A DNA stretch of 64,000 nucleotides, taken from Actinomadura sp. WMMA1423. GTDB taxonomy: Bacteria > Actinomycetota > Actinomycetes > Streptosporangiales > Streptosporangiaceae. The notes under the pieces were generated by a model, which worked only from the letters and a program-made list of their open reading frames with translations, was not told the origin of the DNA and made no database searches. Below, one piece after another: positions 16,132 to 26,279 of this stretch. The stretch covers positions 8,494,001 through 8,558,000 of the forward strand of contig NZ_CP041244.1 in assembly GCF_006547145.1 (NCBI RefSeq), written 5' to 3'. Both the position numbers and the translations under genes were made by a program. Position 1 is the stretch's first letter. Each line of letters starts with the position of its first letter.

Positions 16132-16926
16132 GTGAGTGTTCAGACCGTGAGGTGGGCCGCGGCCGACGGGTGGGTGCTCACCACGCGCGCCCTGGCCCAC
16201 TGGGCGCGCAAGCCGGGCGAGGTCGCCGTGGCGCTGCTGTTCCCGGTGATGGTCGTGCTGATGATGGGCTACCTGTTCGGCGGCCAGATGGAGGTGCCCG
16301 GCGGCGGCGCCTACCGGGAGTTCATCGTCCCCGGCATGTTCGCCCTGACGATGGCGTTCGGGGTCGAGACGACGTTCGCCGCGATCGCGACCGACGCGAG
16401 CAAGGGCGTGACCGACCGGTTCCGGTCGATGCCGATGGCCTCGTCCGCCGTCGTGGTGGGCCGGGCCACCGCCGACATGCTGCACTCGGTCGTCGCGCTG
16501 GCCGTGATGGCGGCCTGCGGCGTGCTGATCGGCTGGCGCGTCCACGACGGTGCGGCGAAGGCACTCGCGGGGCTCGGACTCCTGCTCCTGCTGCGGTTCT
16601 CGCTGGTCTGGCTCGGCGTCTACCTCGGCCTGAAGGCCAAGGGGCCGGAGTCGGTGGCGGCCGTCCAGATCCTGGTGTGGCCGATCGGGTTCCTGTCCAG
16701 CGCGCTGGTGGCGCCGAGCACGATGCCGGGCTGGCTGGGCGCGATCGCCGAGTGGAACCCGATGTCGGCCACCGTGACGGCGTGCCGGGAGCTGTTCGGC
16801 GAGCCGGTCGCGGGCGGGTCGTGGGCGGCCCAGCACAGCGTGCTGATGGCCGTGGTGTGGCCGCTGGTGATCGCGGCGGTGTTCGCCCCGCTGTCGGTCC
16901 GCCGCTACCGCGCCCTCGGCCGCTAG
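16132..16926 (+). CDS. ABC exporter permease, DrrB-like (ABC-2 type)
   Basis: The 264-residue ABC-2 membrane protein has six hydrophobic helices. Seen: FPVMVVLMMGYLFGG near residue 40, the FIVPGMFALTMAFG segment, the TDRFRSMPMASSAVVVGR coupling region and the C-terminal NPMSATVTACRELFG block, all typical of DrrB-type exporters. It forms the channel for the DrrA-like ATPase just upstream. The GTG at 16132 has GGGGAGG upstream and was chosen as start. Because the two upstream repeats remain open in the same frame, initiation at 16021 or 16078 would add N-terminal SEADRG peptides; that is an unresolved alternative. Confidence 0.85.
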   Translation: MSVQTVRWAAADGWVLTTRALAHWARKPGEVAVALLFPVMVVLMMGYLFGGQMEVPGGGAYREFIVPGMFALTMAFGVETTFAAIATDASKGVTDRFRSMPMASSAVVVGRATADMLHSVVALAVMAACGVLIGWRVHDGAAKALAGLGLLLLLRFSLVWLGVYLGLKAKGPESVAAVQILVWPIGFLSSALVAPSTMPGWLGAIAEWNPMSATVTACRELFGEPVAGGSWAAQHSVLMAVVWPLVIAAVFAPLSVRRYRALGR

Positions 16927-17645
16927 GGCAGCAGGGACACCCGGTGCCGGGCCAGCGCCAGCGCCGGGTAGCACGCCTCGGGCAGGGGCCCCGCGCCGTT
17001 CCCCGCGCCGGAGCCGCCGAGCGCCGCGCGGAGCCTCGCCCCCACGGCCGCCGCGTCGTGGGGCTGGACGACGCACAGCTCGGCCTGCATCGCCTGCCGC
17101 GCCGCCGCCATCAGCGCCGGGACGTCCCCGACGATCACGACCTCGGCGGGGGCGTCGCCGTAGGCGAGCCGGACGGCGAGGGCGTGCATCCCGGCGGTGC
17201 CGGCGTCCTCGTAGCGGAACTCGCAGACCAGGCGGTCGCCGTCCAGCGGCCCCTCCTGGATCAGCCACGCCTGCCCGGGGACGACCCGCCCGAGCGACCC
17301 CTCCCAGGGCGCCGCCGGGACGTCGGCGAGCCGGCCGGCGGCGCGGGCCGCGGCCGCGCGGCCCTCGGCCGGGCCGATCGCGGCGAGCGCCCGCAGGAAG
17401 GCCCGCGCGCCCGGGGTGGCCGCCGCGTGCAGGGAGCCGATCAGGTCGCCGAGCGCGGCGCGCCGCGCCGCGGTGTGCGGGGCCGCCGCCTCCAGGCCGC
17501 CCAGCTGCGCGGACGTCCACATCTCGGCCTGCAGCGGGCCGGGCTGCGCGGGCAGCGCCTCGGCCTCCCGGACGTAGGCCGCGTACACCTCGCGGAGCCC
17601 CGGCAGCATCAGCTCGGGGCCCGCGGACGGTCGGGTCGCACTCAC
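16923..17645 (-). CDS. Actinobacterial protein of unknown function (240 aa)
   Basis: The protein is Ala/Leu/Gly-rich without signal peptide or clear transmembrane segment. Visible landmarks are PGLREVYAAYVREAEALP near the N-terminus, a central GQAWLIQEGPLDGDRLVCEFRYEDAG and VVIVGDVPALMAAARQAMQAELCVV near the C-terminus. No catalytic motif was recognised. A GTG start is used; TAGGCT lies about 10 bases upstream, compatible with a leaderless promoter. Its stop overlaps the permease stop by 4 bp in opposite orientation. Function cannot be assigned. Confidence 0.6.
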   Translation of the reverse strand: MSATRPSAGPELMLPGLREVYAAYVREAEALPAQPGPLQAEMWTSAQLGGLEAAAPHTAARRAALGDLIGSLHAAATPGARAFLRALAAIGPAEGRAAAARAAGRLADVPAAPWEGSLGRVVPGQAWLIQEGPLDGDRLVCEFRYEDAGTAGMHALAVRLAYGDAPAEVVIVGDVPALMAAARQAMQAELCVVQPHDAAAVGARLRAALGGSGAGNGAGPLPEACYPALALARHRVSLLP

Positions 17646-17725
17646 CGCCTCAGCCTATGAGACGCGGGGGAGCGGCCCGGCCGCGCCGCCGGGACGCACC
17701 CCCGGGTACCGGAGGGCCCGCGCCC

Positions 17726-18451
17726 TTACGCCGGGATCGTCAGCAGCGTGCGGCCCTCGCCGATCGTCCGGACCTCGAACCGGCTGATCTCCTGCGGCCG
17801 CAGCGCCGTGCCGCCCTGCACCGCCAGCTGCGGCTGCGGCGAGTCCGGCAGGCCGTAGCCCTTGGCGGGGACGGACCAGCCGACGACGGTGTGCGCGCCG
17901 CCCTTGGCGTCCACGGCGACCAGCTCGCACGCGAGGGGCCCGTCGACCTTGCTGAGCCGCAGCCCGACCCGGCTGCCCCACGCCTTCTGCTGCATCGCGA
18001 CCGTCCCGGTGACGCCGGTGCCGGGGTCGGTGGCCGACATCGCCCGGCCGTCGCGCAGCAGCTCGGCCGTGCCTCCGTCCGACGCCGAGGCGGTGGGGCC
18101 GCGGTCGGCGCCGAGCGTGTAGCCGGTGCCGAGCGCCCCGCCGACCAGCACCACCCCGGCGGCGGCCGCCGCCAGCGCCCGCGCGGCGCGGTGCCGCCGC
18201 TCCCGGCGGATCCGGTGCCGCATCAGGTCGGTGACCACCGCCGGCTCGGGCGGCGCGGGCATCGCCTCCACCGGGTCGGCGATCGGGCCGATGCCGTCCA
18301 GCGTCTGGGCGAGCCCGCTCAGCGCGCCGAGCTCCTCGTGGCAGGAGAAGCACGTCGCCAGGTGCGCCTCGAAGGCGCGGCGGTCGGGCTCCTCCAGCAG
18401 GCCGAGCGCGTAGGCGCCGACGTCGACGTGCGGCATGTCCGGCGCTCTCAT
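17726..18451 (-). CDS. Anti-sigma factor with N-terminal zinc-finger (ZAS) domain
   Basis: The 241-residue single-pass membrane protein begins with a ZAS-type anti-sigma domain: VGAYALGLLEEPDRRAFEAH, then LATCFSCHEEL, giving the H-x3-C-x2-C zinc motif at about residues 29-36. A transmembrane helix lies at about 90-112 (AARALAAAAAGVVLVGGALG). The outer domain (about 125-241) is Gly-rich beta and may bind a signal. It would hold the ECF sigma factor encoded immediately upstream; the ATG overlaps the sigma stop codon as ATGA, a classic coupling of sigma/anti-sigma pairs. Confidence 0.9.
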   Translation of the reverse strand: MRAPDMPHVDVGAYALGLLEEPDRRAFEAHLATCFSCHEELGALSGLAQTLDGIGPIADPVEAMPAPPEPAVVTDLMRHRIRRERRHRAARALAAAAAGVVLVGGALGTGYTLGADRGPTASASDGGTAELLRDGRAMSATDPGTGVTGTVAMQQKAWGSRVGLRLSKVDGPLACELVAVDAKGGAHTVVGWSVPAKGYGLPDSPQPQLAVQGGTALRPQEISRFEVRTIGEGRTLLTIPA

Positions 18452-19047
18452 GGCGTCACGCCCCTTTCCTCCAGGGCGACCCGCAGTGCCCGTAGCGCGT
18501 AGTAGACCCGGGACTTCACGGTGCCCACGGGGATCCCGAGATGCTTGGCGGCCTCGTTCACCGAGCGGTCACGGAAGAAGGTCTCGTTCAGGATCTCGCG
18601 GTGGGCCGGTGACAGGGCGAGGAGGGCTTCGGACACGACGACGGAGCGCAGCAGATCCTCCAACCCGTCGGGCACGCGCATGTTCTCCAGCGGGCCCTCG
18701 CCCGCCTCCTGCGGCCGTGCGTTCTTGCGGCGCTGGTCGTCGATGACGATACGGCGGGCGACCGTCGCCAGCCAGGGCAGCAGCGACGCGGCGTTCTCGT
18801 CGAGCTGGTGCGCGCTGCGCCAGGCCCGGATCATCGTCTCCTGGACGACGTCCTCGGCCCAGTGCCGGTCGCCGCCGGTGAGGCGCAGCACGAACGACAG
18901 CAGGGGGCGGCCGTACACGCGGTACAGCTCGGTCACGATCACCTGGTCGTCCACGCCGCCGGCGGGCCGCGGGCCGCGGAACCAGCTCCATGGTCCGGGC
19001 GGGCGTTCGCGGGTGGCCGACGCGGCGGCCGGCGATCTGTGGGCCAT
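18448..19047 (-). CDS. ECF-family RNA polymerase sigma factor
   Basis: The 199-residue protein has sigma region 2 at about 38-105 (YRVYGRPLLSFVLRLTGGD, then EDVVQETMIRAWR) and region 4 at about 140-195 (SPAHREILNETFF, then EAAKHLGIPVGTVKSRVYYALRAL). It directs RNA polymerase to a stress or surface regulon and is probably held inactive by the membrane anti-sigma factor encoded next. The ATG at 19047 has GGAGA 6 bases upstream; an internal GTG at 18954, just before DDQVIVTELY, is a shorter alternative. A possible ECF-type promoter lies upstream at 19116-19144. Confidence 0.92.
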   Translation of the reverse strand: MAHRSPAAASATRERPPGPWSWFRGPRPAGGVDDQVIVTELYRVYGRPLLSFVLRLTGGDRHWAEDVVQETMIRAWRSAHQLDENAASLLPWLATVARRIVIDDQRRKNARPQEAGEGPLENMRVPDGLEDLLRSVVVSEALLALSPAHREILNETFFRDRSVNEAAKHLGIPVGTVKSRVYYALRALRVALEERGVTP

Positions 19048-19371
19048 CGGGGTCTCCGGCGGGGGTGCGAGGGGTGCGGGGCGACGCGGTGACCGTGGGT
19101 GTCACGTTGGGAGGCAGTACGGGACCCCTGCGCCTCCCGGTTCAACCGAGACCGTTTCGTGGGGGATTTTCCGGAATGACCCTTACTGGTTCGCTACCTT
19201 TTCCTTACCTGGTGCGCCAACGATCACCGGGGCGCGTCTCAGGGGGCGAACGGGAGGCGACGCATCCGAACCGCGCAGCGGGTCTTCGCCGGGCAACGCT
19301 CACTCCAGGCATTGGAGCGAATGCGGGCATCAGGCCCATTTGCCCAAACAGAGACCGAGGGCGGGATCGGC
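19048..19371. other. Intergenic region between sigma factor and cyclase-like gene
   Basis: This 324-bp stretch separates divergent genes. It holds a possible minus-strand ECF promoter at 19116-19144 and a locally AT-richer part at 19165-19205, where TTAC recurs and rightward transcription may start. No convincing gene, RNA or terminator was seen. Confidence 0.5.
19116..19144 (-). promoter_or_regulatory. Possible ECF sigma autoregulatory promoter
   Basis: On the minus strand TGAACC (19144-19139) is followed after 17 bases by CGTACT (19121-19116). GAAC-type -35 and CGT-type -10 elements with 16-17-base spacers are usual for ECF promoters, and autoregulation is common. It lies about 70 bp upstream of the sigma gene start. 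The assignment rests only on the pattern. Confidence 0.3.
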
Positions 19372-20043
19372 ATGGTGAAGGGGAACGGGGAAGTACAGCT
19401 CAGCTACCGCCTGCTGCTGGCGGTGGACATCCAGGGGTACAGCAAGCGCGACACGCGCGAGCAGCTGCGGGCTCAGCGGCTGCTGTCGGACGCGCTCGAC
19501 GCCGCCGCCCGCGGCGTCGGACTCGACCGCGCCGCCTGGGACAAGCAGGTCGGCGGGGACGGCGAGCTCGCCACGCTGCCGGAGGGCGTCGACCCGGCGA
19601 CGGTGGCCGGCGACTTCGTCATCCTCCTCGACGAGGCGCTGCGGGAGGCCAACCGGGACGCCGGCCGCTTCCGGCTGAGGGTGCGGCTGTCGCTGCACCA
19701 CGGCACGCTCACGGCCGGGCCGTTCGGCCCCGCCGGCGACGCGCCCATCGTCGTCCAGCGGCTGCTGGACGCGGGGCCGCTGCGCCGCCTGCTGGCGGGC
19801 GACCCGGACCGCGACCTGGCCTACGTCGTGTCGGACTCGCTGTTCGACGACGTCGTGCGGACCGGGTTCTGCGCCCTGCCTCCGCACGGCTTCCACTCCG
19901 TCAAGGTCGTCGCGAAGGGCTCGGTGTTCCGCGGCCACATCCTCACCGGCCGCGCCGCCCGCCACGACTCGGGCGAGGACGCGGGCGGACCGGAACCCCG
20001 GTCCGCCCGCGTCCTCGACTTCCCGGCCCTCGCCATGGGGTGA
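19372..20043 (+). CDS. Class III nucleotidyl cyclase-like domain protein
   Basis: The 223-residue protein is essentially one cyclase-fold domain. AVDIQGYSK (Asp19) and KQVGGDGELA (Lys58, Asp63) align with the two metal-aspartate motifs of class III adenylate/guanylate cyclases (FxDIxGFT and KxxGD). LSLHHGTLTAGPFGPAGD matches the following GIHTG...G segment. The usual N-x-x-A-R-L motif needed for ribose positioning and transition-state contacts instead appears as IVVQRLLDA, so activity is uncertain. No sensor or membrane domain is attached. The ATG at 19372 was chosen; an upstream in-frame ATG at 19312 lacks a good site. Confidence 0.6.
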   Translation: MVKGNGEVQLSYRLLLAVDIQGYSKRDTREQLRAQRLLSDALDAAARGVGLDRAAWDKQVGGDGELATLPEGVDPATVAGDFVILLDEALREANRDAGRFRLRVRLSLHHGTLTAGPFGPAGDAPIVVQRLLDAGPLRRLLAGDPDRDLAYVVSDSLFDDVVRTGFCALPPHGFHSVKVVAKGSVFRGHILTGRAARHDSGEDAGGPEPRSARVLDFPALAMG

Positions 20044-20109
20044 GGGGAAGCGATCGGCGTGCCCGGGGGTTGACGCACCTAAAGGGCAGGCGATCGATGG
20101 AGGCGGACG

Positions 20110-20535
20110 ATGGCGGACGACGCGGCGCTGGTGAAACTGCTGACGGGACGTGACATGGGGGTGCTGGCCACCCTCAAGCGGGACGGGCGCCCGCAACTGT
20201 CCACGATCACCTACCACTTCGACGAGGCCCGCCGGCTCGTGCGGATCTCGACCACCGCCGACCGGGCCAAGGCCCGCAACCTGGCCCGCGACCCGCGCGC
20301 GAGCCTGCACGTCGGCTCCCCGGACGGCTGGTCGTGGGCGGTCGCCGAGGGCGGCGCCGAGCTCTCGGCGGTCGCCGCCGACCCCGGCGACGCCGCCGTG
20401 GACGAGCTCGTCGAGCTGTACCGCGACGTCCGCGGCGAGCACCCGGACTGGGACGAGTACCGCCGCGCCATGGTCGAGGAGGGCCGGCTCGTCGTCCGCC
20501 TGCACGTCGAGCGCCTCTACGGACAGGCGCGCTGA
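20110..20535 (+). CDS. PPOX-class F420-dependent oxidoreductase (FDOR-B type)
   Basis: The 141-residue split-barrel flavin/deazaflavin protein reads VKLLTGRDMGVLATLKRDGRPQLSTI, then RLVRISTTADRAKARNLARDPRASLHV, the hallmark of actinobacterial PPOX-class F420-dependent enzymes. The KARNLARDP block contacts the cofactor phosphate in the family. Such enzymes reduce quinones, biliverdin or other small substrates with F420H2; the substrate here is unknown. GGAGG lies 7 bases before the ATG. It follows the cyclase-like gene with a 66-base gap. Confidence 0.88.
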   Translation: MADDAALVKLLTGRDMGVLATLKRDGRPQLSTITYHFDEARRLVRISTTADRAKARNLARDPRASLHVGSPDGWSWAVAEGGAELSAVAADPGDAAVDELVELYRDVRGEHPDWDEYRRAMVEEGRLVVRLHVERLYGQAR

Positions 20536-20554
20536 CGGCGCACCCGGCCCGGCG

Positions 20555-21325
20555 CTAAGCCGCCAGCAGGGCGGCCAGGAGGCGGTTGTCGCCGCGCTGC
20601 CAGAGCGTTCCGGTCTCGGCGAAGCCGGCCTCGCGCAGCGCCTCGACATGGGTGGACAGCAGCTCCGACTCCGAGCCGTGGTGGCCGGTCGTCTCGTCCC
20701 GGGCCCGCAGTCCGGCGAGGTCCGGGTCGGCGGCGATCGCGTCCCACCACTGGTCCCAGCCCTCGGGGCGGCCCCCGGCGAACCGGCGCTCCCGCTCGCG
20801 CTCGCGCAGCGCGAGGTCGAGCGCCGCCAGGCCCGGGGCCTGGTCGTCCACCGCCAGGTTGTCGCCGTTGAGGAACAGGCCGCGGGGCCGCAGGACGCGT
20901 GCCAGCTCGGCGTAGGCGACGCGGAGCCGCGCGCCCGACAGCCAGTGCAGGGCGGTGGTGCTGACCGCGGCGTCGGCCTGCCGGTCCAGCCGCAGCCGGG
21001 CCGCCCAGCCGGGCTCCCGCAGGTCCAGCTCGGCGAAGGTCAGCCCCGGCCGGCCGGCGTGCACGGCGCGGCCGAGCGACAGCAGCAGGGGGTCGGCGTC
21101 GACGGCGACCACGGTCGCGCGGGGGAGGCGGTCCAGGATCCGGCCGGCGAGCGACCCGGGCCCGCAGCCGAGGTCGAGGACGAGCGGGTCGGGACGTCCG
21201 GTCGCGGCCTCCAGCGCGTCGATGAGGGCGGTGAATCGCTCCTCGCGGTCGGGGACGTAGCCCTCCTGCTGGACGTCCCAGCGGGCGATCCACGCGCTCG
21301 CGACCTCGTGGCTGAGCATGGTCAT
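20555..21325 (-). CDS. SAM-dependent methyltransferase (class I)
   Basis: The 256-residue protein has motif I LVLDLGCGPGSLAGRIL (about residues 48-64), motif II VVAVDADPLLLSLGR, a motif III region DAAVSTTALHWLS and a following YAELARVLRPRGLFLNGD. The layout resembles trans-aconitate or small-molecule methyltransferases with an HWL motif. AGGAGG lies 5 bases before the ATG. It is divergent from the CGNR regulator gene at 21396, sharing a 70-base region with a perfect dyad, so it is a plausible target of that regulator. Confidence 0.85.
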   Translation of the reverse strand: MTMLSHEVASAWIARWDVQQEGYVPDREERFTALIDALEAATGRPDPLVLDLGCGPGSLAGRILDRLPRATVVAVDADPLLLSLGRAVHAGRPGLTFAELDLREPGWAARLRLDRQADAAVSTTALHWLSGARLRVAYAELARVLRPRGLFLNGDNLAVDDQAPGLAALDLALRERERERRFAGGRPEGWDQWWDAIAADPDLAGLRARDETTGHHGSESELLSTHVEALREAGFAETGTLWQRGDNRLLAALLAA

Positions 21326-21334
21326 GGCCCCTCC

Positions 21335-21366
21335 TGTGACTGTCGTATAACCTTTGGACAGTCACA
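21335..21366. promoter_or_regulatory. Perfect 10-bp inverted repeat operator over a TATAAC -10 box
   Basis: TGTGACTGTC (21335-21344) and GACAGTCACA (21357-21366) form a perfect dyad with a 12-base spacer. TATAAC at 21346-21351 in the spacer is a good -10 element for the rightward CGNR gene, while the left arm adjoins the Shine-Dalgarno of the divergent methyltransferase. A repressor bound here would affect both genes. Confidence 0.65.
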
Positions 21367-21395
21367 GTGTGAACCCGAAAGGCGTAACTGGTCAA

Positions 21396-21959
21396 GTGGA
21401 TTTCAACAGTCATACCGATTCGGTGGTGCAGGCCGCCGCGGGCCTGGTCAACGAGCTGACCGCGGGGGAGCGGCGCGGCCGCGCCTACACCCCGCCCCCG
21501 CCGCCCGCGCTCGCCGCCGCCGTCACCGACGTCCTGCGCCGCGTCGGGTACGGGTCGCGCGCCACCGAGGACGAGCTGCCCGAGCTCGCCGCCGTCGCGC
21601 GCGAGCTGCGCGTGGTGTTCGACGCCGTGGCCGCAGGCGACGTCGACGGCGCCGCCGAGCAGGTCAACCGGATCCTGGAGAAGACCGCGGCCCGGCCCCG
21701 GCTGGAGCGGCACGACGGGCAGCCGTGGCACGTCCACTACCACGGCGCCGACGAGAACGACTGGGCCGGCCCGTGCGCCACCGGCCTCGCCATCGTCATC
21801 GGCAGCGAGCTGCACGACCGCCTCGGCGTCTGCACCGCGCCGCACTGCGACCGCGTCTACGTCGACACCTCCCGCAACGGCACCCGCCGGTTCTGCTCCA
21901 CCGCCTGCCAGAACCGCGTCAAGGCCGCCGCGTTCCGCGCCCGCGCCCAGACGTCCTGA
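21396..21959 (+). CDS. CGNR zinc-finger (ABATE domain) transcriptional regulator
   Basis: The 187-residue protein has an N-terminal ABATE-type helical domain (DSVVQAAAGLVNELTAGERRG) and a C-terminal CGNR zinc finger, LGVCTAPHCDRVYVDTS, then RRFCSTACQNRVKAAAFR, whose four Cys residues bind zinc and whose basic tail contacts DNA. The family contains predicted stress- or antibiotic-linked regulators. The GTG at 21396 (MDFNSHTD) fits family starts; GTG 21369 or TTG 21354 would extend into the operator and are less likely. It is probably autoregulated through the dyad at 21335-21366. Confidence 0.85.
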   Translation: MDFNSHTDSVVQAAAGLVNELTAGERRGRAYTPPPPPALAAAVTDVLRRVGYGSRATEDELPELAAVARELRVVFDAVAAGDVDGAAEQVNRILEKTAARPRLERHDGQPWHVHYHGADENDWAGPCATGLAIVIGSELHDRLGVCTAPHCDRVYVDTSRNGTRRFCSTACQNRVKAAAFRARAQTS

Positions 21960-22011
21960 GGAGCCGGGGCCCGGTGCGGCGGCGTCCGCGGCGCGGTTGT
22001 AGCGTGTGGCG

Positions 22012-22461
22012 ATGATCCAGGCCACCGCCACCACCGCCGCGTCGCCCGAGGACCTGTTCCGGCACCTCGCCGTCCCCGAGGCCTGGGGAGCCTGGGGCAG
22101 GTTCCCCATCCCGGCCAAGCAGGCCCGCCCGGGCGACACCACCCCCTACGGCATCGGCACGGTCAAGAAGATCTGGCCGGCCAGCGAGCGGACCGTCGCC
22201 TACGAGCCCTACGAGCACTTCGGCTACGTCGCGGAGTCGGGACTGCCCGTGCGCAGCTACCGCTCGGACGTCCGGCTGGAGCGCCGGGACACCGGGACGT
22301 TCATCCGCTGGGAGGCGGAGTTCGAGCCGCTCGTCCCCGGCACCGGCCCGGTCGTCGGCTTCGCGCTCCGGCGGATGCTGGTCGCCTTCACCCGCTGGCT
22401 GCCCGCGCACGTCGAGAACTGCCCGCAGGACTGCCCCGCCCGCAGGGCCGAGGGCATCTGA
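22012..22461 (+). CDS. SRPBCC (START-like) family protein
   Basis: The 149-residue protein has the polyketide cyclase/SRPBCC pattern: ATATTAASPEDLFRHLAVPEAWGAWGRF at the N-terminus, GTVKKIWPASERTVAYEPYEHFGY in the middle and a long C-terminal helix with FALRRMLVAFTRWL. These helix-grip proteins bind or transform small hydrophobic ligands. No Shine-Dalgarno is present, but TAGCGT lies about 8 bases before the ATG, in keeping with a leaderless mRNA. It follows the CGNR gene with a 52-base gap. Ligand unknown. Confidence 0.8.
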   Translation: MIQATATTAASPEDLFRHLAVPEAWGAWGRFPIPAKQARPGDTTPYGIGTVKKIWPASERTVAYEPYEHFGYVAESGLPVRSYRSDVRLERRDTGTFIRWEAEFEPLVPGTGPVVGFALRRMLVAFTRWLPAHVENCPQDCPARRAEGI

Positions 22462-22510
22462 CCGGGCGGGCGACGGACGGGCCGGGGACGAACGAGCCGC
22501 GTACGAACGA

Positions 22511-22546
22511 GCCGGAGACCGTGCGACCCCCCGCACGGCCTCCGGC
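22511..22546. terminator. Stem-loop between convergent genes (first)
   Basis: GCCGGAGACCGTGCG (22511-22525) pairs with CGCACGGCCTCCGGC (22532-22546) with one mismatch around a 6-base loop. It lies between the SRPBCC gene and the convergent GMC oxidoreductase gene and could terminate either transcript. Confidence 0.6.
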
Positions 22547-22553
22547 GTGAAAG

Positions 22554-22593
22554 GTGCAGGCCGAGAGCACCCCGCAGTTCCCTCGGCCTGCAC
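22554..22593. terminator. Stem-loop between convergent genes (second)
   Basis: A perfect 12-bp inverted repeat, GTGCAGGCCGAG (22554-22565) and CTCGGCCTGCAC (22582-22593), encloses a 16-base loop. It lies 13 bases beyond the stop of the GMC oxidoreductase gene and is the likelier terminator for that leftward operon. Confidence 0.6.
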
Positions 22594-22606
22594 GACCATG
22601 GACCCC

Positions 22607-25045
<2,439 letters not shown>

Positions 25046-25048
25046 CGC

Positions 25049-26143
25049 TCAGCCCGCCTTCCGCTTGAGGAAGTCCACGACCTGGGGGAAGACCTCGGTA
25101 TCGGACGCGGCGCCCATGAACGGGTCCTGATGGCCGTAGCCGGGCAGGACCGCGAGTTCGTGCAGGCCGGGAGTGACCTTCTCCAGGGTGCGGTGGCAGA
25201 CGATGTTGGAGTCGGTGAACACGTGGTTGCGGTCTCCGGTGAGGAACAGGATCGGCGTCGTGACCGTGCCGGCGCGCGACAGGTAGTCGTCCGGCAGCGC
25301 GGCGAGGCGGGGGTCGCGCCGGCGGTGCTTCACCGCGCGGCCGGCCTTCACCATCGCGTGGATGTGCCGGTAGTAGTTGACGCTGCACGCCCCGAACAGG
25401 TCGGGCAGCCGGCCGTGCGTGACCGGCGACATCTTCTCGTGCGTGAAGATCGGTTTCCCGCCGCCCCACATGAAGCTGAGCATGTGGCAGGCGGGCTCGC
25501 CGCACTCGCGGTGGAACGGGGCGATGGCCTTGGCGAGCATCCAGCCGCGCGTCAGCACCGGGGCGCGGCCCCAGCGGGGGTCGAGGTGGTACGGCCCGAG
25601 GACGTATTCCATGAGGGCCGGCCCGTAGCCCAGCTTGATGCGCGACCAGCGCGGGGTGCGGGGGGTGAGCGAGACGCTGTTGCAGACCAGGCTCGCGACG
25701 TCGGCGGCGGTGCCGGCGAACAGCGCCATCGAGAACGAGATCGCGCCCACGCAGTGGGAGATCACGTGGATCCGCCGGTCCCCGACGTGGCGCCGCAGCT
25801 CGGCGAGCGCCGCCGGGTGGTCGTGCAGCGCGAGGGTGTCCAGGTCGTGGCGGGTGGTCTCGGAGTTGTAGGGGAACCGGCCGCTGATCCGCAGGTCGAC
25901 CGCCCACACGTCGCCGAACCCGGAGTCGTGCAGGTGGTTCACCAGGTTGGCGTGCTCCGGCATGACGTACATGTCGCTGGACGTCGTCAGCCCGTGCACC
26001 AGCAGGACGACGTCGTCGCAGTCGGCCCGGCGGAACCGGGTCAGGTTCAGCCCGAGACCGTCCACGGTCGCGAACGGGTGCACGGACACCTCGGCGTCGG
26101 CGACGCCCGCGTGCGTGAAGCGCGCGATCCGCTGCTGGTCCAT
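25049..26143 (-). CDS. Alpha/beta hydrolase with a cysteine at the nucleophile elbow
   Basis: The 364-residue protein has an alpha/beta hydrolase fold: VVLLVHGLTTSSD (oxyanion loop), GDVWAVDLRISGR, nucleophile-elbow segment HVISHCVGAISF, acid-region FLTGDRNHVFTDS, and C-terminal GYGHQD with the catalytic His. The usual Gly-x-Ser-x-Gly is replaced by Ser-His-Cys131-Val-Gly, so the nucleophile would be Cys. Two ATGs are near each other; 26143 was chosen because GGAGGGG lies 7 bases upstream, against none for 26149. It precedes the GMC oxidoreductase gene by 3 bases; an esterase releasing an alcohol for that oxidase is a reasonable inference. Confidence 0.8.
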   Translation of the reverse strand: MDQQRIARFTHAGVADAEVSVHPFATVDGLGLNLTRFRRADCDDVVLLVHGLTTSSDMYVMPEHANLVNHLHDSGFGDVWAVDLRISGRFPYNSETTRHDLDTLALHDHPAALAELRRHVGDRRIHVISHCVGAISFSMALFAGTAADVASLVCNSVSLTPRTPRWSRIKLGYGPALMEYVLGPYHLDPRWGRAPVLTRGWMLAKAIAPFHRECGEPACHMLSFMWGGGKPIFTHEKMSPVTHGRLPDLFGACSVNYYRHIHAMVKAGRAVKHRRRDPRLAALPDDYLSRAGTVTTPILFLTGDRNHVFTDSNIVCHRTLEKVTPGLHELAVLPGYGHQDPFMGAASDTEVFPQVVDFLKRKAG

Positions 26144-26243
26144 GCCCATCCCCTCCGCTTCCTGACGGTCCAACCCTGCCAAACGCGGATATCGGCGCGG
26201 CATCGTGGAGAACCCGTACTTACCGGTGCGGGCCCACCCGCCG

Positions 26244-26279
26244 GACGTACGGGACGTACGTGAACTAAGAGTCCTAGTT
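26244..26279. promoter_or_regulatory. Candidate regulatory region upstream of the hydrolase operon
   Basis: ACGTAC occurs twice within 26244-26261 and a short dyad AACTA (26263-26267) / TAGTT (26275-26279) overlaps the end of the LuxR-type gene. This lies about 100 bp upstream of the hydrolase start. It is a possible binding site for that regulator, but the repeats are short. Confidence 0.25.
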
